The notes under the pieces were generated by a model. It ran no database searches. It was not told the origin of the DNA and saw only the letters and a list, made by a program, of their open reading frames with translations. Positions 46,701-57,463 of a stretch of DNA of 64,000 nucleotides are shown in pieces. Source of the stretch: Muricea muricata (taxonomy: Eukaryota; Cnidaria; Anthozoa; Malacalcyonacea; Plexauridae); the NCBI GenBank assembly GCA_963855995.1, contig OY979718.1, positions 1,635,501 through 1,699,500 on the forward strand, written 5' to 3'. Each line of letters opens with the position of its first letter. Positions within the stretch are counted from its first letter, which is position 1. Both the position numbers and the translations under genes were made by a program.

Positions 46701-49700
46701 CTTTCAAATACTTCTTCTTTTTTTTGCAACTCTTCTTTATATTTTTTCTCTTCATTTGTAGCATTTTGATCAGACACCATCCTAGCTTCTCTTAACTCTT
46801 CTTCTAGCATTTTACAGTTCTCAGAAACCTTTTGCAACTCTTCATCTTTCATAGAAAGAATATCTTGAAGTTCATTACTAAGTATTGCTTGTGATTTGTT
46901 TAATTCTAACTCATTTTGTAAATCTTGAATTGTTTGATCGCGCCGAGCTATATGCTCTTCTAAATGAGTAACTTTTGACAGAGCATCAAGAAGACTCTGC
47001 ATCTGTGATGTTTCCTTCTCAGCCTCCATGCTCTGAACAGAATCCTGTAGTTTATCGATAACAACTTCTTTAGAATCCACGAGCTGCTGTAGCACCATTG
47101 CTTCATTTTCTAGTTCTTTGACTCTTTCTAATAAAATATTTACAGTTTCTTTATTATTTACAGTCGCTGGTTCAGATTCAGTGTTCTTGGCATCTTCAAG
47201 ATCCTTCACTTTTACTTTCTCCACATCAAGTGCTTTTTGCAGTTCCTAATAAAAATGTGAAAAACAATTAGCATGCTATACATTTTATACTCCACAGTGA
47301 ATAAGTTTTGTAGGAATATTTTATGGCTATAGATTTATACTACAAGAAATAACCTTAGGTCTCATTTGAACGACAACGAAATGCGCGATTACTTTGCTAA
47401 CAAGAATAACTTAACATGTCACCGCGGAATCTTAGAGTCACTGGACGTTTGACGAGCTTTAAAAAAAAGCTGCAGGTAGTATCCGAGCCCCTGCTTGCTT
47501 TATTGGAAATCGCACGCCTAGACGACTGAGCTAACGAGCTTGTTGAAACCATCAAAACAATTTCTATTTACAATAAAACTTCATGTAATCGAGACCAGAG
47601 CAGTCAGGGAACGAGATCAATAATGCTACCGACCATTACAGTCAAATCAGATGTTCTGTTCCCCGTAATATTGCAACATTGCCGTCAATATTGCAATGTT
47701 CATGCGGTAATTGCTCCGAGCAAGTTGCTCCGGAAGTTGCAACGGGGTCAATTTCAAGCAAATTTGTTGATTTGAATATTTTTATTGCATATTTTCTGTG
47801 ATAAAAATACTGCTAAGCAATTAAATATACTGTAAATTTGAGAGATGCAGATATACAAAACCCATAAGAAGTATTTGCTTCATGACTTTAATGTTTTAAG
47901 GATATAATTGCAAGTTCCGGTGCAACTTGCTCGGAGCAATTAGCGCATGAACAATATTGACGGCAATGTTGCAATATTGGAAAAAAGGGGGGGGGGGACA
48001 GAACACCTGATTTGACTATAAAGATGTTACCGACCGTTTACGGTTCCTAAGTAAGCTTCGGCGACTAATCGTCAAAATATGTCAAAATTCTGTGCAAGCA
48101 TGTCATTACTAGTAACTGAATTGGTACTCTTATGACACACACGTAGAACTGGTTCAGTTCTTCAAATACGAAATTCCGCAACTTTGCATGACCCCAAATC
48201 TTTATGCTATCCTATACAAAAAGTGTGGCTACAAAAATGAACTGAATTAAACAAATTAATATGTTTCATGAACGCACAGCAGCAATTAATTTACTTTTTT
48301 CAAATTCTCTACGTATCATGTGATTGTACGAAGCAGTTCGCTAATGGAAACAGACGGTAGTAAATGGGAATGAAAGTGACTGAAATATTCTTCCGTAATT
48401 AATATTACTGTATTCAAAGCACTGATTCGTGATGGAAAATGAGGAATGATCTTACTGCTAACTATACATAGTCGTTCAACAGTTGGCCGATTATTTGAGA
48501 TTAAACTTAAGAAAATTTGTGAGTACACACGATAATCCACAGTATTAGACCTGATGAGATTATCAGCCACAGATATGCTATAAGATTACCTTTATTATCA
48601 TTGACATTGTTTTTATTACTGTTGTTTCACGACTCTAATCAAAGTTATATTTTGTAAGTTGATCTTCCGAATAAATATTTTTACTGTAACTTGTACGCAG
48701 TGCGGGCACTGAGCTACGTCACATTAGCACATTTGCAAGAATTTTTTAAGTAGTTAACTAATCCAATCTGTGAATAAGTCAGTCCCACAAATAAATCCCT
48801 GCTAAACGTACAAAGATTGAGTTCAGGACAAAGGGAATTCCACATATTTGATAGTAATTACCGTTTAAATTAATTGATGGATATTTAACGACTTAGAAGG
48901 GACTGTACGAGTTTTGTGAGAGATTCAATCGTCGTCTTTTCCACCGAAGCAAAATGATTGTTAAAATTCATCCTATAGGATCTTTAGTAAATTGCAGAGT
49001 TTTTGCGGGCCCTCGAGACCACGTAGGAATGAGGTTTTGGATAACTTTCGACACAGTTCTCCAGATTTGGCAATGAATTTCTATGTCTGTCTTCCCAAGG
49101 ATAGGGCATTGGTCAAAAACAGCGCCAATTCCTGCACAAAACACACTAACTGGGTATCGCCGGGCGGTACGCAACATGCACATACTAATTAACTTGAGCG
49201 GTTTGGCATGTTGGATCTTGACCCACAACTCAGAGGTGAAGTCTGCTTTCACGTATTTAGAGAGGGATTTTAGAACCTCAGCCATTAAATTTATACCCAG
49301 ATTGAGACACCCACGGCTGCGCTCTTCTTGTGCCGACAATCCACTCTCCAGTTTATATCCAGCGAAACTGATGAGTTCAACCAAGTTTCGGAACAGTAAA
49401 AATTTCAATGTTATTCTTTTTTAAAAAAATCTCCAACCTCAATAGAATTAGTTCGAGTTTTCAGGCATCAAACATAAAATTGAGCAGGTTTAATACTTTT
49501 TAAAGAAGAGTCATTGTTGGGGGTAGCGAGTGTGTACGTACACTGGTAAGTGGTACAGTGTTCCTTCCACAATGCTTTCTACGCTTCCTAAACATGAAAT
49601 TTAAACAGTTGCATGGAACATTTTTCTCGTAACTTAGTTTACGCATCTTTAGTTCAATTAAAAAATAAAGTTTCAAAAACAAAGCTCAACAATGCAAATA

Positions 49701-52460
49701 CTCAAAAATGTTTGATTTTCGTTTAAACTAAAATGTATAAACACACCAGTCACTACATATAATGACAGCTCTTAGAGTGGCAACAAATACGAAAAATTCT
49801 GGAATTTCCATTAAAGAGTGGTTTTGTATTTACTCTGTTCTCAAAACATATTGCTCACAAACGTTGTGCTAATACCACAGCGTGTTTCTACTTGACCTGG
49901 ACAGCTTCAATTACAGCAGGGCAGGTAGGACATGTTTGATAAACCATACTCTTTTCTCACAACACATTCTCAATGTTAACCTGAATGAATGAATCTGACT
50001 CACTATTTAACCCACCCACCAGACTGCAAATAATGTGAGAAATGCAAGCTTGTCTTTATTAATATTGCAAAGCAACAGAAACAATTCAGTAGTAATTGTT
50101 AACATAAGCTAGCCATCTCCACTGTTTGCTCACAGAAGTTAAGTTTATATCTTGATCATGCCCCATTCTTTCTCATATAATAAAAAGATTGCAGTTTCTC
50201 CTCAATATTATGGATTTATTTATTCATTTATTTAACTTTAGCCGTTAACACAAACATAAACACAATAATTATACAAAGAAGAAAACGACTCAGGAACACA
50301 ACCATGGCGTGAGCCAATTACGTTAGTGATTTGTTACAGAACAAATATAGAATGTCATGTAAAGTACAATAACAAGAAATAAGGTTGCAGCATAATAAAT
50401 TTTACACCCAACAGAGAGGACACTACAGAGACACACTATACACACTATACACACAACACCAAATGCTAATATTATAGTTAGGCTGCAATGAACAATTATT
50501 AAAAACAACATTTCTTTCTTCCTGCAAGCTGTCCTGCTTTATGACACTTCACACAAACTAATAGTGTGAAGTCTAATAGTGTGAAGTCTAATAGTGTGAA
50601 CTTACCCTACAAATTTCTCAATGATGCTTTAAAAATAATGCATGATGTTTCTCATGATGTATGCATCTTTTTTGAGCAGAGACTGGCCTTCATGTTTGTA
50701 TGGTATATAATATAAAATTTAACATGTTTGTTTGTAAGGGCTGCTGTAATTGGCTAAGGCTGTAGCATATACCCTGCCTTGTCTGATACTGTATGTGGTA
50801 TATTCGTGAGTATATTGTTGTATCTGTTATTTGTGTTTATCATGTAAAATTGGCAAAGCATAGTAAATAAATAAGTACATAAATATTATTTCATTATCAA
50901 ACATAGGTCACATAAGCCAGTATCAACATAGTTGCCAGAAATAATAGATTGACTAAGTTCATTCAATGACCTTAATCATCAACATAACAGTTTAATTCAG
51001 TCATATTAATTGTAGGAAATAAACTTTAACGAACCAGTGTATTGAGTGAACCAACCAGGCAGCAAATTAACCTTGTTACACCCAACCTTCTTGTGATCAT
51101 TGCAATACAAGATTGTCATTTCAAACAATCTTTGCCAAGAAAAAACAGAAATATATTGCACTACAATGTCAAACCATCTCATATTTTAAGAGCCACACTT
51201 TAGAAGCACTAGTGTGGTGCTACCCAGACACCAACTGGGCTCAGTTAGTAAAAGTGAAATACATGTATAAAAACTGCTACATTATATAAAACTAAAAGAT
51301 TATCATAATAGAATAGGGTTTTTGAAGGAAATAAGTGAAATTAGTTTTTATAACTTTAATGTTGATTATCTGACTTAAGTTACATTTTGATTTAAATAGT
51401 TAATCCTACTTTCCTGGAAGTGCAGTTGCCTGCATAGCAGTTAAGGAAATCCTGCCTGCCCAAATTTGTCATATTCTGTCAGAGTTCCTTGGCAGCTGCA
51501 TGACAGATTAATTAATACCTTAGTGCTAGTTTTGGAAGGTTGACACACATTGTCGATGGTATGCTACATTAAATCATTTCATTTTCGTGTTACATTATTT
51601 TCCCAACTTAATATCATTAGTATGTAATAATGTTTTCATTCTTAGAGAGTTGTACTGGATGGTATGAAAGTTTTATCAACAAAAAAAACCCAAAAGAATT
51701 ACCAATAACGTTACGTGGGAGAAAATGATGGCAAATGGTAATTTAATTAGGTAACATGCCCAAAGCAAGACAACTCCAGTCAAGCATGTCACCTATAAAT
51801 TGCATGTAGCTGGGTCCTTATTAAAATACATAAAAATTAGTTGACAGGTTATGGCATGAAAACTTGAGTATTTGTTATGGTGTTTAGCCATTGGAGCCAT
51901 ATACATCAAGTAACAAGAATTTAAATGGCATGAACATATTCAAATAACTGCTTGTAGATGCTGTAGTTAGTTAAACTAACCATGTTATCATATTTGAATT
52001 GAAATTTTGCATTCCAAGGCCAGTTAGCATGTGTGATGGTAAATAATTAAAACTGAAAAGAGATGAAATAATTCTTCTAAAATAGGTAATATGTTTAATA
52101 ATAACTGACATAAACATCTGAGATATACTCTTTTAAGAAAAATTAAAATCCTTTAAATACCTGCATTTCTTTTGACAATGTTGTATACTGTTCATGAAGG
52201 GCAAGGAATTTATCTTCTTGTTCAATTTTAGCAGCTTTTTCTTTCTTTAATTCAGGACTCCAAAATGTTTTGATACTTTTCATGTTTGACTTTAGTCTAC
52301 TTTCCATTGCTTGCATTTCTTTTTTGAGTTCTGCATTTTCTTGACGTAATTTGACAATATCAGCAGAATTAAGGCTGGCTGCTTCATCTAGCACATCTAT
52401 GTTGATTCTATCTTGATCGATTTTATGCGCATTGTTTGGAAAATTGTCAAAATTTTCCAT
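37784..52460 (-). CDS. ERC: ELKS/CAST (ERC) family coiled-coil scaffold
   Basis: Thirteen coding exons on the minus strand join in phase into 901 residues: 52460-52161, 47245-46676, 46459-46292, 45843-45676, 45146-44889, 43901-43761, 43128-42962, 42405-42270, 41169-40898, 40343-40202, 39846-39766, 39243-39070, 37912-37784. The N-terminal SIKTFWSPELKKEKA and the late block RKKMKAEVLEMKQNALLA, TISERDTNIAILEQ, EKDHLVDQLKQ match the ELKS/CAST/ERC family as I recall it. These proteins organise presynaptic active zones, Rab6 vesicle docking and cortical microtubule capture. Almost the whole length is heptad coiled coil (residues about 40-774). After residue 774 the sequence diverges, with an acidic ILSDDDN segment and no vertebrate-type RIM-binding end. 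The start is the first ATG in frame (52458-52460). The stop TAA is at 37786-37784. Introns hold several transposon relics. Confidence 0.88.
38379..39014 (+). pseudogene. LINE 3' end (RT C-terminal region, untranslated tail)
   Basis: The plus-strand frame carries VKKAAKRLYFLVQLKRAKVP, then SILTYACQIYHNALP and LERIQKRAMGIIYGYM, the C-terminal region typical of CR1/L2-type LINEs. After a frameshift near 38700 it continues to PRLYNSMN and a stop at about 38880. The element ends in a short (ATCT)n tail at about 39000-39014, as many of these LINEs do. It lies in the last intron of the ERC-like gene in opposite orientation. Confidence 0.85.
40574..40870. repeat. Dispersed repeat, copy B
   Basis: Second copy of the element at 4255-4595, same orientation, starting GTACTATTTAAAACACGAGC and ending near GTTCATGAATAATTAATG. 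It ends about 30 bp from the splice donor of the ERC exon 41169-40898. Confidence 0.85.
41480..42240. repeat. Split minisatellite of AATCCGGAATCCAC-type units, with an inverted repeat between
   Basis: Degenerate units of about 20 bp (AAAAATCCGGAATCCACCAG-like) occur at about 41485-41575 and again at 42135-42240 in the same orientation. Between them, about 41705-41800, AACTTCCTGTTAACTGACC and ATGCT pair with an inverted copy containing ATTGGTCAATACGGTCAATA. Both lie in the ERC intron between exons 42405-42270 and 41169-40898. Confidence 0.6.
42720..42778. repeat. (AAAC)n simple repeat
   Basis: A run of AAAC/AAAG-type tetranucleotides in an ERC intron. It opens long but meaningless frames on both strands. 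Confidence 0.9.
43986..44808. mobile_element. Mariner-like non-autonomous element
   Basis: Left end CAGGGTGTCCCAAAAAA follows TA; the right end, AAAGCGGAGT-type sequence then TTTTTTTGAGACACCTGTG, precedes TA. The ends match those of the element at 33483-34288. The interior has no long conserved frame. It is in an ERC intron. Confidence 0.7.
47475..47542 (-). repeat. tRNA-like element, second copy of the 59.2-kb family
   Basis: On the minus strand: GCTCGTTAGCTCAGTCGTC (A-box region), a variable middle, then a weak B-box-like GGGGCTCGGAT. Upstream on the minus strand, GGTCGGTAGCATTATTGATC and GAAGTTTTATTGTAAATA, and downstream AAAGCTCGTCAAACG, correspond to 59.19-59.40 kb. It lacks the telomere-like tail. 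Confidence 0.65.
47639..48018. mobile_element. MITE with ~95-bp inverted repeats and TA flanks
   Basis: Left end CAGTCAAATCAGATGTTCTG and right end CAGAACACCTGATTTGACT are inverted repeats. Similarity continues inward through ATATTGCAACATTGCCGTCA and GCTCCGAGCAAGTTGC. TA lies at both sides. It interrupts or abuts the tRNA-like element above: GGTCGGT-A/G-CAT occurs on both sides. Confidence 0.75.
48968..49420 (-). pseudogene. LINE AP-endonuclease-like fragment
   Basis: A minus-strand frame of about 146 codons contains INLMAEVLKSLS, SELWVKIQHAKPLKLIS and YPVSVF, resembling the (E)xLWxxI...K...VxxxYRPP...PVSxF segment of LINE AP-type endonucleases. The usual catalytic motifs (GDFN and the terminal SDH) are not visible. 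It is in the first coding intron of the ERC-like gene and appears dead. Confidence 0.5.
49421..52160. other. Large first coding intron of the ERC-like gene, remaining part
   Basis: About 2.7 kb with no additional gene. A short 17-bp tandem repeat (TCTAATAGTGTGAAG units) lies at about 50560-50600. The rest is AT-rich and I see no structure in it. Confidence 0.6.
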
Positions 52461-53977
52461 TTTGATAAGTCGGTTCTTCCTACTTCTTGTACCTTTATTC
52501 AATGCACGTCCGCGTCCGTTAAAACTAGCATATAAATCGTTTTTCTCCTCTCAATGTGATCAACAGAATCTCGTCTTTAGGGATGTGCGGTGTAAGAAAC
52601 GTCAATGAAACACGATACTTTGCAGCTTTCAAATAGATTTTTCCTCAATTTAAAAACTGCTGAACAAACACACGTTTTAATAGGGAGACGCAAGGAATAG
52701 ATCTCCATCATGACACCACGGGCAGTCAGAGCATTTGTATTCCATTTTAAACTATTTCAGCACACAGATATGCTCCTCACTGCATATGGTATAAGTTTTT
52801 GACATAAAATTCAAGTTCACCCTCTGGTAATATGAAACCACTTCAATCAATGTCCAATGACTGTTCAGGAAGTCATATATATCCGTCACTGATAACAAAG
52901 TAACAAACTCATATATATAAATTTCCAGGTCATATCAGTTTGGCATTAAAAACATTCAACTTCACATGGTTGAACCAACGACAGCGCAACTTTTAAATAC
53001 AAACCAAATACAGCAGATTTTGAAATTTTTTTATAACACACGATTTGTTTACAACTGATAAAAGAACAAAACAATGGCGCCGAATTGCAAATGAGCATGC
53101 GAGCATGTAGAATTCCAGTCAGCACACTACTACGCGAAATACGTTATGTTACATTTTGTTATCACAGATATTGTTAACCGCTGACTGGGCGCATCACTGG
53201 AACACTGGCGTCAAAGCCGGCGCTTCACTGGCCAAAAGAGTATAGAATTGTTTTCGGTCGATAATTTTTTGTCATAAAAACAGCGATTTTAACCGGACCA
53301 TGAAGGGGATTTGCCCTTTTCTTTCAATATCCAGAAAGACTAGATTGCTCTAGACATTTTTAACAAGAATTGAGCCAATAAATATTATCTCAACGCTGCG
53401 AAAAGGCCCCGGGAATCGAAAACTATACTCGAAGGAATCAACTTCAAAAAGAATCTAGCTTGTGTCGACAAAGTCAAAAACAGATCAAAAAGTTTTCCTG
53501 CAGGGCTTTCTATACTGCAAAGTTTGGTTTCTGTGAAAAAAGTGTGTTCTAAAATTGACAATCCGGTATATTTGGTGTCGTAATACCGCGGTAGGTGAGT
53601 AAGTAAGTTCACTTAAAATTCACTTTTCTTTTACACAGAAATGGCGAAGAATATAGTCTTTGCCGAAGACAATGAACAATTCTCAGGACCGTATGTGGTC
53701 TGTATTTTAGATTTTAATAAGCATGTTTTTCTATAATGAGGTAAATTGTCGTCGGTAGAAATATCAATTACTTATGTAGGGGAGTGTAAAACAGAAATTA
53801 ACAGTAACAGCATTAAACAAAAAAATCCCATAATTTGCTTCGTTGTAGATATGCTTATAGCAATGCAAGATGCTTGTATAGTTAAAAGATTCCACCACGC
53901 CCCCCCCTCCCCCTCCTACTTGAAATTCATTTAAAATGGCTTGTTCCAAAAAAATCTATGTACTCAATGGACCTTTA

Positions 53978-54425
53978 ACCTTTTAGACAAAATTTTGAAA
54001 AAAATCGAAAGAGGAAAGAATATTACCACAGCTTGAAAGAGCATCCTAAACTCAGTAAAATTGCAAAGCTTGGTTGTAAAATGTTGTAAACTTTACAACA
54101 TTTTACAACCAAACTTTGCAATTTTACTGAGTTTAGGATGCTCTTTTAACACTATAGGAAATATAGCCTTGCGAAGTTGGCAAATTTTCTGTAGTTTTGT
54201 ATTATTCATGAGAAATGAATACCCAGGGTATCAACTGGGTATTATTTTCCACCCATGATACAAATGTATACAAAATTTGCCGAATTCACAAGGCTATATT
54301 TTCCATAGTTTACAACATTTTAAAACCAAACATTGCAATTTTACGAAGTTTAGGATGCTCTTTCAAGCTGTTATAATATTTTTTCCTATTTCAATTTTTT
54401 TTAAAATTTTGTCTAAAAGGCTTAA
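53978..54425. repeat. Multi-hairpin foldback element
   Basis: Outer inverted arms begin TTTAGACAAAATTTT (left) and AAAATTTTGTCTAAAAGG (right). Inside the left arm a near-perfect palindrome with 50-bp half-arms sits at about 54040-54145, around GGTTGTAAAATGTTGTAAA. The centre is a second hairpin (about 54155-54310) with ATAGCCTTGCGAAGTT and its complement. The arm GAGCATCCTAAACT thus occurs three times, once forward and twice reversed. Confidence 0.8.
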
Positions 54426-55539
54426 CTGTTATTGAGAAATTTAGTCTGATCGTATTTTAGTTCCACATTTTTTTCTGGGTTTGGAGTGACACCCCTTCTG
54501 ATTCTTTTACATGTTTGTGTCTTTGAAATGCCATTCGATCTTCACATTTTATGAGAGCAATATTGAGCAAATATAACAGTATTCAATGCAGCAATTTCAA
54601 AATATTTAGGCCAATGCATTACTACTAATTAGGCATTGTACAAAATATCATGATCAGATGTGTGTAGAATATTGAATATATAGACTAGTATTGTTTGATT
54701 CACTCCTTTGAAAGAAAGGAGTGTGACACCAGATTTAATTGAATTTTTGTAAGACAACTGTTTTGCCTGACTTAAATTTGGAAATTGTAGCTGCTCAGTA
54801 ATTGGGAAAACCACATTTAATGCAGTATTTTTTTTATGTTAAACCTCCCACCTCTCCATGGACATTTCCAAAATCACTGTTTTGGTGACTGAGACCACCT
54901 CATAAAAGAATGTATAACAATAATAATAATAATAATTGCGAACATTTTGTTTAATGAATTTCTCCAAACATCAAACAACAATAGCTTTTTACAAAGCGTA
55001 ACCTCTTGCACAATTGCATCTACTTGCCTGTCCTTTCCCTTTTAGATATCTTAAGAAATTTCTCTTTCCCTACTCCCTGGATGGCCAACGGCGTAGCCAG
55101 CTTGATGATTTGGTTCCCCTATGCAAATACTTTCATGCTCATTGACTGCGAAAACAATGGATCTCTACAGAAATGAATAATGATAATAACTTGGAAATAA
55201 CTTGAAATTTGCATAGCGGCAATGAATAGTCAGGCTGGCTATTCCACTGTAGATGGCAGAAATGTCCTACTTGGGTATAGAGGTATGGATCGCCTCTAGA
55301 ACGTCTCCAATTTGACTTTTCACATTCCCCGCCCCAGCTGCGCAAAAAAATAGGTTCAAATACCCCACAGTAACAATATAATAAGCCTTCAAATACATGG
55401 CTTTTTAATCTCCTAAAATTATTACAAAATATTAAAAGGGAAAAATATACAGTTATGCTGGTTAATAAATACTTCTAGTTTCCCATCCATGTTAAATTCC
55501 TAACTATTAACTAAAATTAATAATTCACACCCAGGTGTG

Positions 55540-56260
55540 TACCAACTAGACCACTCGTTCATGCTTGTGAAGTGAGAGGTAAATTATTGACTTTAACCAA
55601 TTTTTCACTTCATTTTAAGCCAAAATATTTTTTACAGTCTGCAGCAAGATTTGAGCCAATTAATCTAACTGCATGGTAACATACACTAAAGCACTTACCA
55701 CAAGATTACTCGTTCATGCTTGTGTACTGGGAGGTAAATTATTGACTTTAACCAATTTTTCACTTCATTTTAAGCCAAAACATTTGCAACTGTCTGCAGC
55801 GAGATTTGAGCCAATTAATTTAACTGCATGATAAGATGCACTACAGCACTTACCACCAGATCACTCGTTCATGCTTGTGTCTAAAAGGTAAATTATTGAC
55901 TTTAACCAATTTCTTACTTCATTTTAAGCCAAAATATTTGCGACGGTCTGCAGCGAGATTTGAACTGATCCTTTAACTGTTAATTCACACCAAAGACTGT
56001 ACCACTAGACCACCTGTTCATGCGTGTGCAGTCAGACGTAAAATTCACTTTAACATATTTTTTTGCTTCATTTTACCTGTACCACTACACCACTAATTCA
56101 TGCTTGTGGAATGAATTGTAAACTATTCACTTTAACGGTTTAACCATTTAATTTTTTTCTTCATTTTAAGCCAAAATATTTGCAACTGTTTCCCGCGAGA
56201 TTCGAGCCAATCTAACTGGTAGTTCGCATTAAAGCCTTTACCACTAAACGTTCGGTAAAT
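55540..56260 (-). repeat. Tandem array B of tRNA-like units (~160 bp period)
   Basis: Four to five units share, in order, CACTCGTTCATGCTTGTG, GTAAATTATTGACTTTAACC, CACTTCATTTTAAGCCAAAA, GTCTGCAGCGAGATTTGAGC and ACTTACCACCAGATCACTC. On the minus strand each unit has an A-box-like GATCTGGTGGTAAG and a B-box-like GGCTCAAATCTC. Units are diverged but unmistakable. The family is shared with array A at 37 kb. Confidence 0.85.
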
Positions 56261-56345
56261 ACTACATCCCGGGCGTAGAGAAAGGTTTCAAATATAGTAG
56301 GTTACATATGCAGTATAATTTTAGTTTCTTACGATTTTCGATTCG

Positions 56346-56561
56346 CCGCATTAGCTCAGTGGTCCAGGTCGTGCGCTTTTGACATATATGTTTCGGGTTG
56401 AAGCCCGGTTGCGCTCCTTTCTTTCATACTTTTTTTTAAATTTTTTTCCGTATCTTTTCTTCTTAATATTTTAAAATTGAGTTAGGGTTGAGGTTAGGGT
56501 TAGGATTAGAATTAGGGTTAGGGTTGGGGTTAGGGCTAGGGTTAGGGTTAGGGTTAGGGTC
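56346..56561 (+). repeat. tRNA-like head + T-rich stretch + telomere-like tract
   Basis: tRNA-like part 56346-56418 has the A box TTAGCTCAGTGG and a B-box variant GGGTTGAAGCCC. Then comes T8AAAT7CC (about 56430-56448), and a degenerate GGTTAG array at 56481-56561 with about 12 units. The T-rich piece closely matches that of the element at 29.4 kb read on its minus strand. The middle of the tRNA-like part does not fold as a real tRNA. Confidence 0.75.
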
Positions 56562-56795
56562 ACACATTTTTAAAATTCTGTTTAACGTCATACATTAAAC
56601 ACTTTACAGTCAAGTGTCTTTTTTCGCAACACAACCTAGACATTTAACACAGTCATACTATAATGCCTTTACTATGGCGATAGAACTGCCGGGCGGAAAT
56701 CGAATTCGCAGAATAAATATCAAAGCCCAACATAGTGCTTTTAGTAGAGCCATAAATAGACCAATTTCATGAGGTTATATATGTTTATTAAAAGT

Positions 56796-56826
56796 GACGT
56801 TTCGTCTTAACATAAGACATCTTCAG
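56796..56826 (-). ncRNA. Hammerhead-like ribozyme motif, left end of Penelope-like element
   Basis: On the minus strand: CTGAAGA (CUGANGA core), one extra T, GTCTT-ATGTT-AAGAC (a perfect 5-bp stem II), then GAAA-CGTC. The self-complementary ACGU after GAA would give stem III only between two copies, as in dimeric hammerheads. Stem I shows just AGT/ACT next to the core. Hammerheads in Penelope-like elements are published knowledge; activity here is not shown. Confidence 0.6.
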
Positions 56827-56881
56827 ACTAAATACAAGATACATTAGCATGCAATATTTGAATATATTACAAGGGACAATT

Positions 56882-57378
56882 CAACCTCGTCCCCAGGGTC
56901 ATCTTTGTGAGTGCGGTGAGGAAATAGATGACCCTGGTAAAGGCTGTAAAAATCTCCAAGATTCTTGGAGATTTTCGAGCATGCGCCGTCAGTGAATAAT
57001 GTGGCGCTGAGTCAAGTTACCACTGGCACAGAGCATTGACGTGCAAATTTTCACAATGTATACAGAAATTTACGCTCACATGAAAACAATATTTAAAAGA
57101 ATGTTTTTTAATAATGAAAATGGAATACTTTAGAATATCCGATATACCAACCACAACTCAAACCAACCACAAGTTGTATATAAAACCCCCAACCTAATAA
57201 ATGTGCAGAAAACAGGAAGTAATATTATGTTGTCATTTCGTTAAACCAATCACATTTATTGTCACAAACCCTGACTGGTCGTATGTGTTATCCAATGAAC
57301 ACGGAGATCGGGACAGCCTTTGCCAGGGTCATCTATTTCCTCACCGCGCCCACAAAGATGACCCTGGGGACGAGGTTG
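56882..57378. mobile_element. 497-bp MULE-like MITE nested in the Penelope-like element
   Basis: Ends CAACCTCGTCCCCAGGGTCA and its complement, with about 65 bp of inverted repeat at each side (CATCTTTGTGxG, GAGGAAATAGATGACCCTGG). The 9-bp direct repeat GGGACAATT lies at 56873-56881 and 57379-57387. The intact right arm of the host element has a single AATTGTCCC at 58779-58787, which is the empty site. A 9-bp duplication fits Mutator-like elements. Confidence 0.92.
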
Positions 57379-57463
57379 GGGACAATTAGATTTGACTAGG
57401 ACAACATAGGACAGTGTGATACAATTAGGACAACAAGGACATTAACACACAAAGACAGTCGAA

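Noticed and set aside
55540-56260. CRISPR array
   Set aside because: Repeats are ~160 bp, diverged and tRNA-like, with no constant short repeat or unique spacers, in a eukaryotic context.
56346-56418. Functional tRNA gene
   Set aside because: A- and B-box-like motifs are present but the anticodon arm and acceptor stem do not pair, and the B box is altered. The same applies to 29471, 47475, 59293 and 60596.
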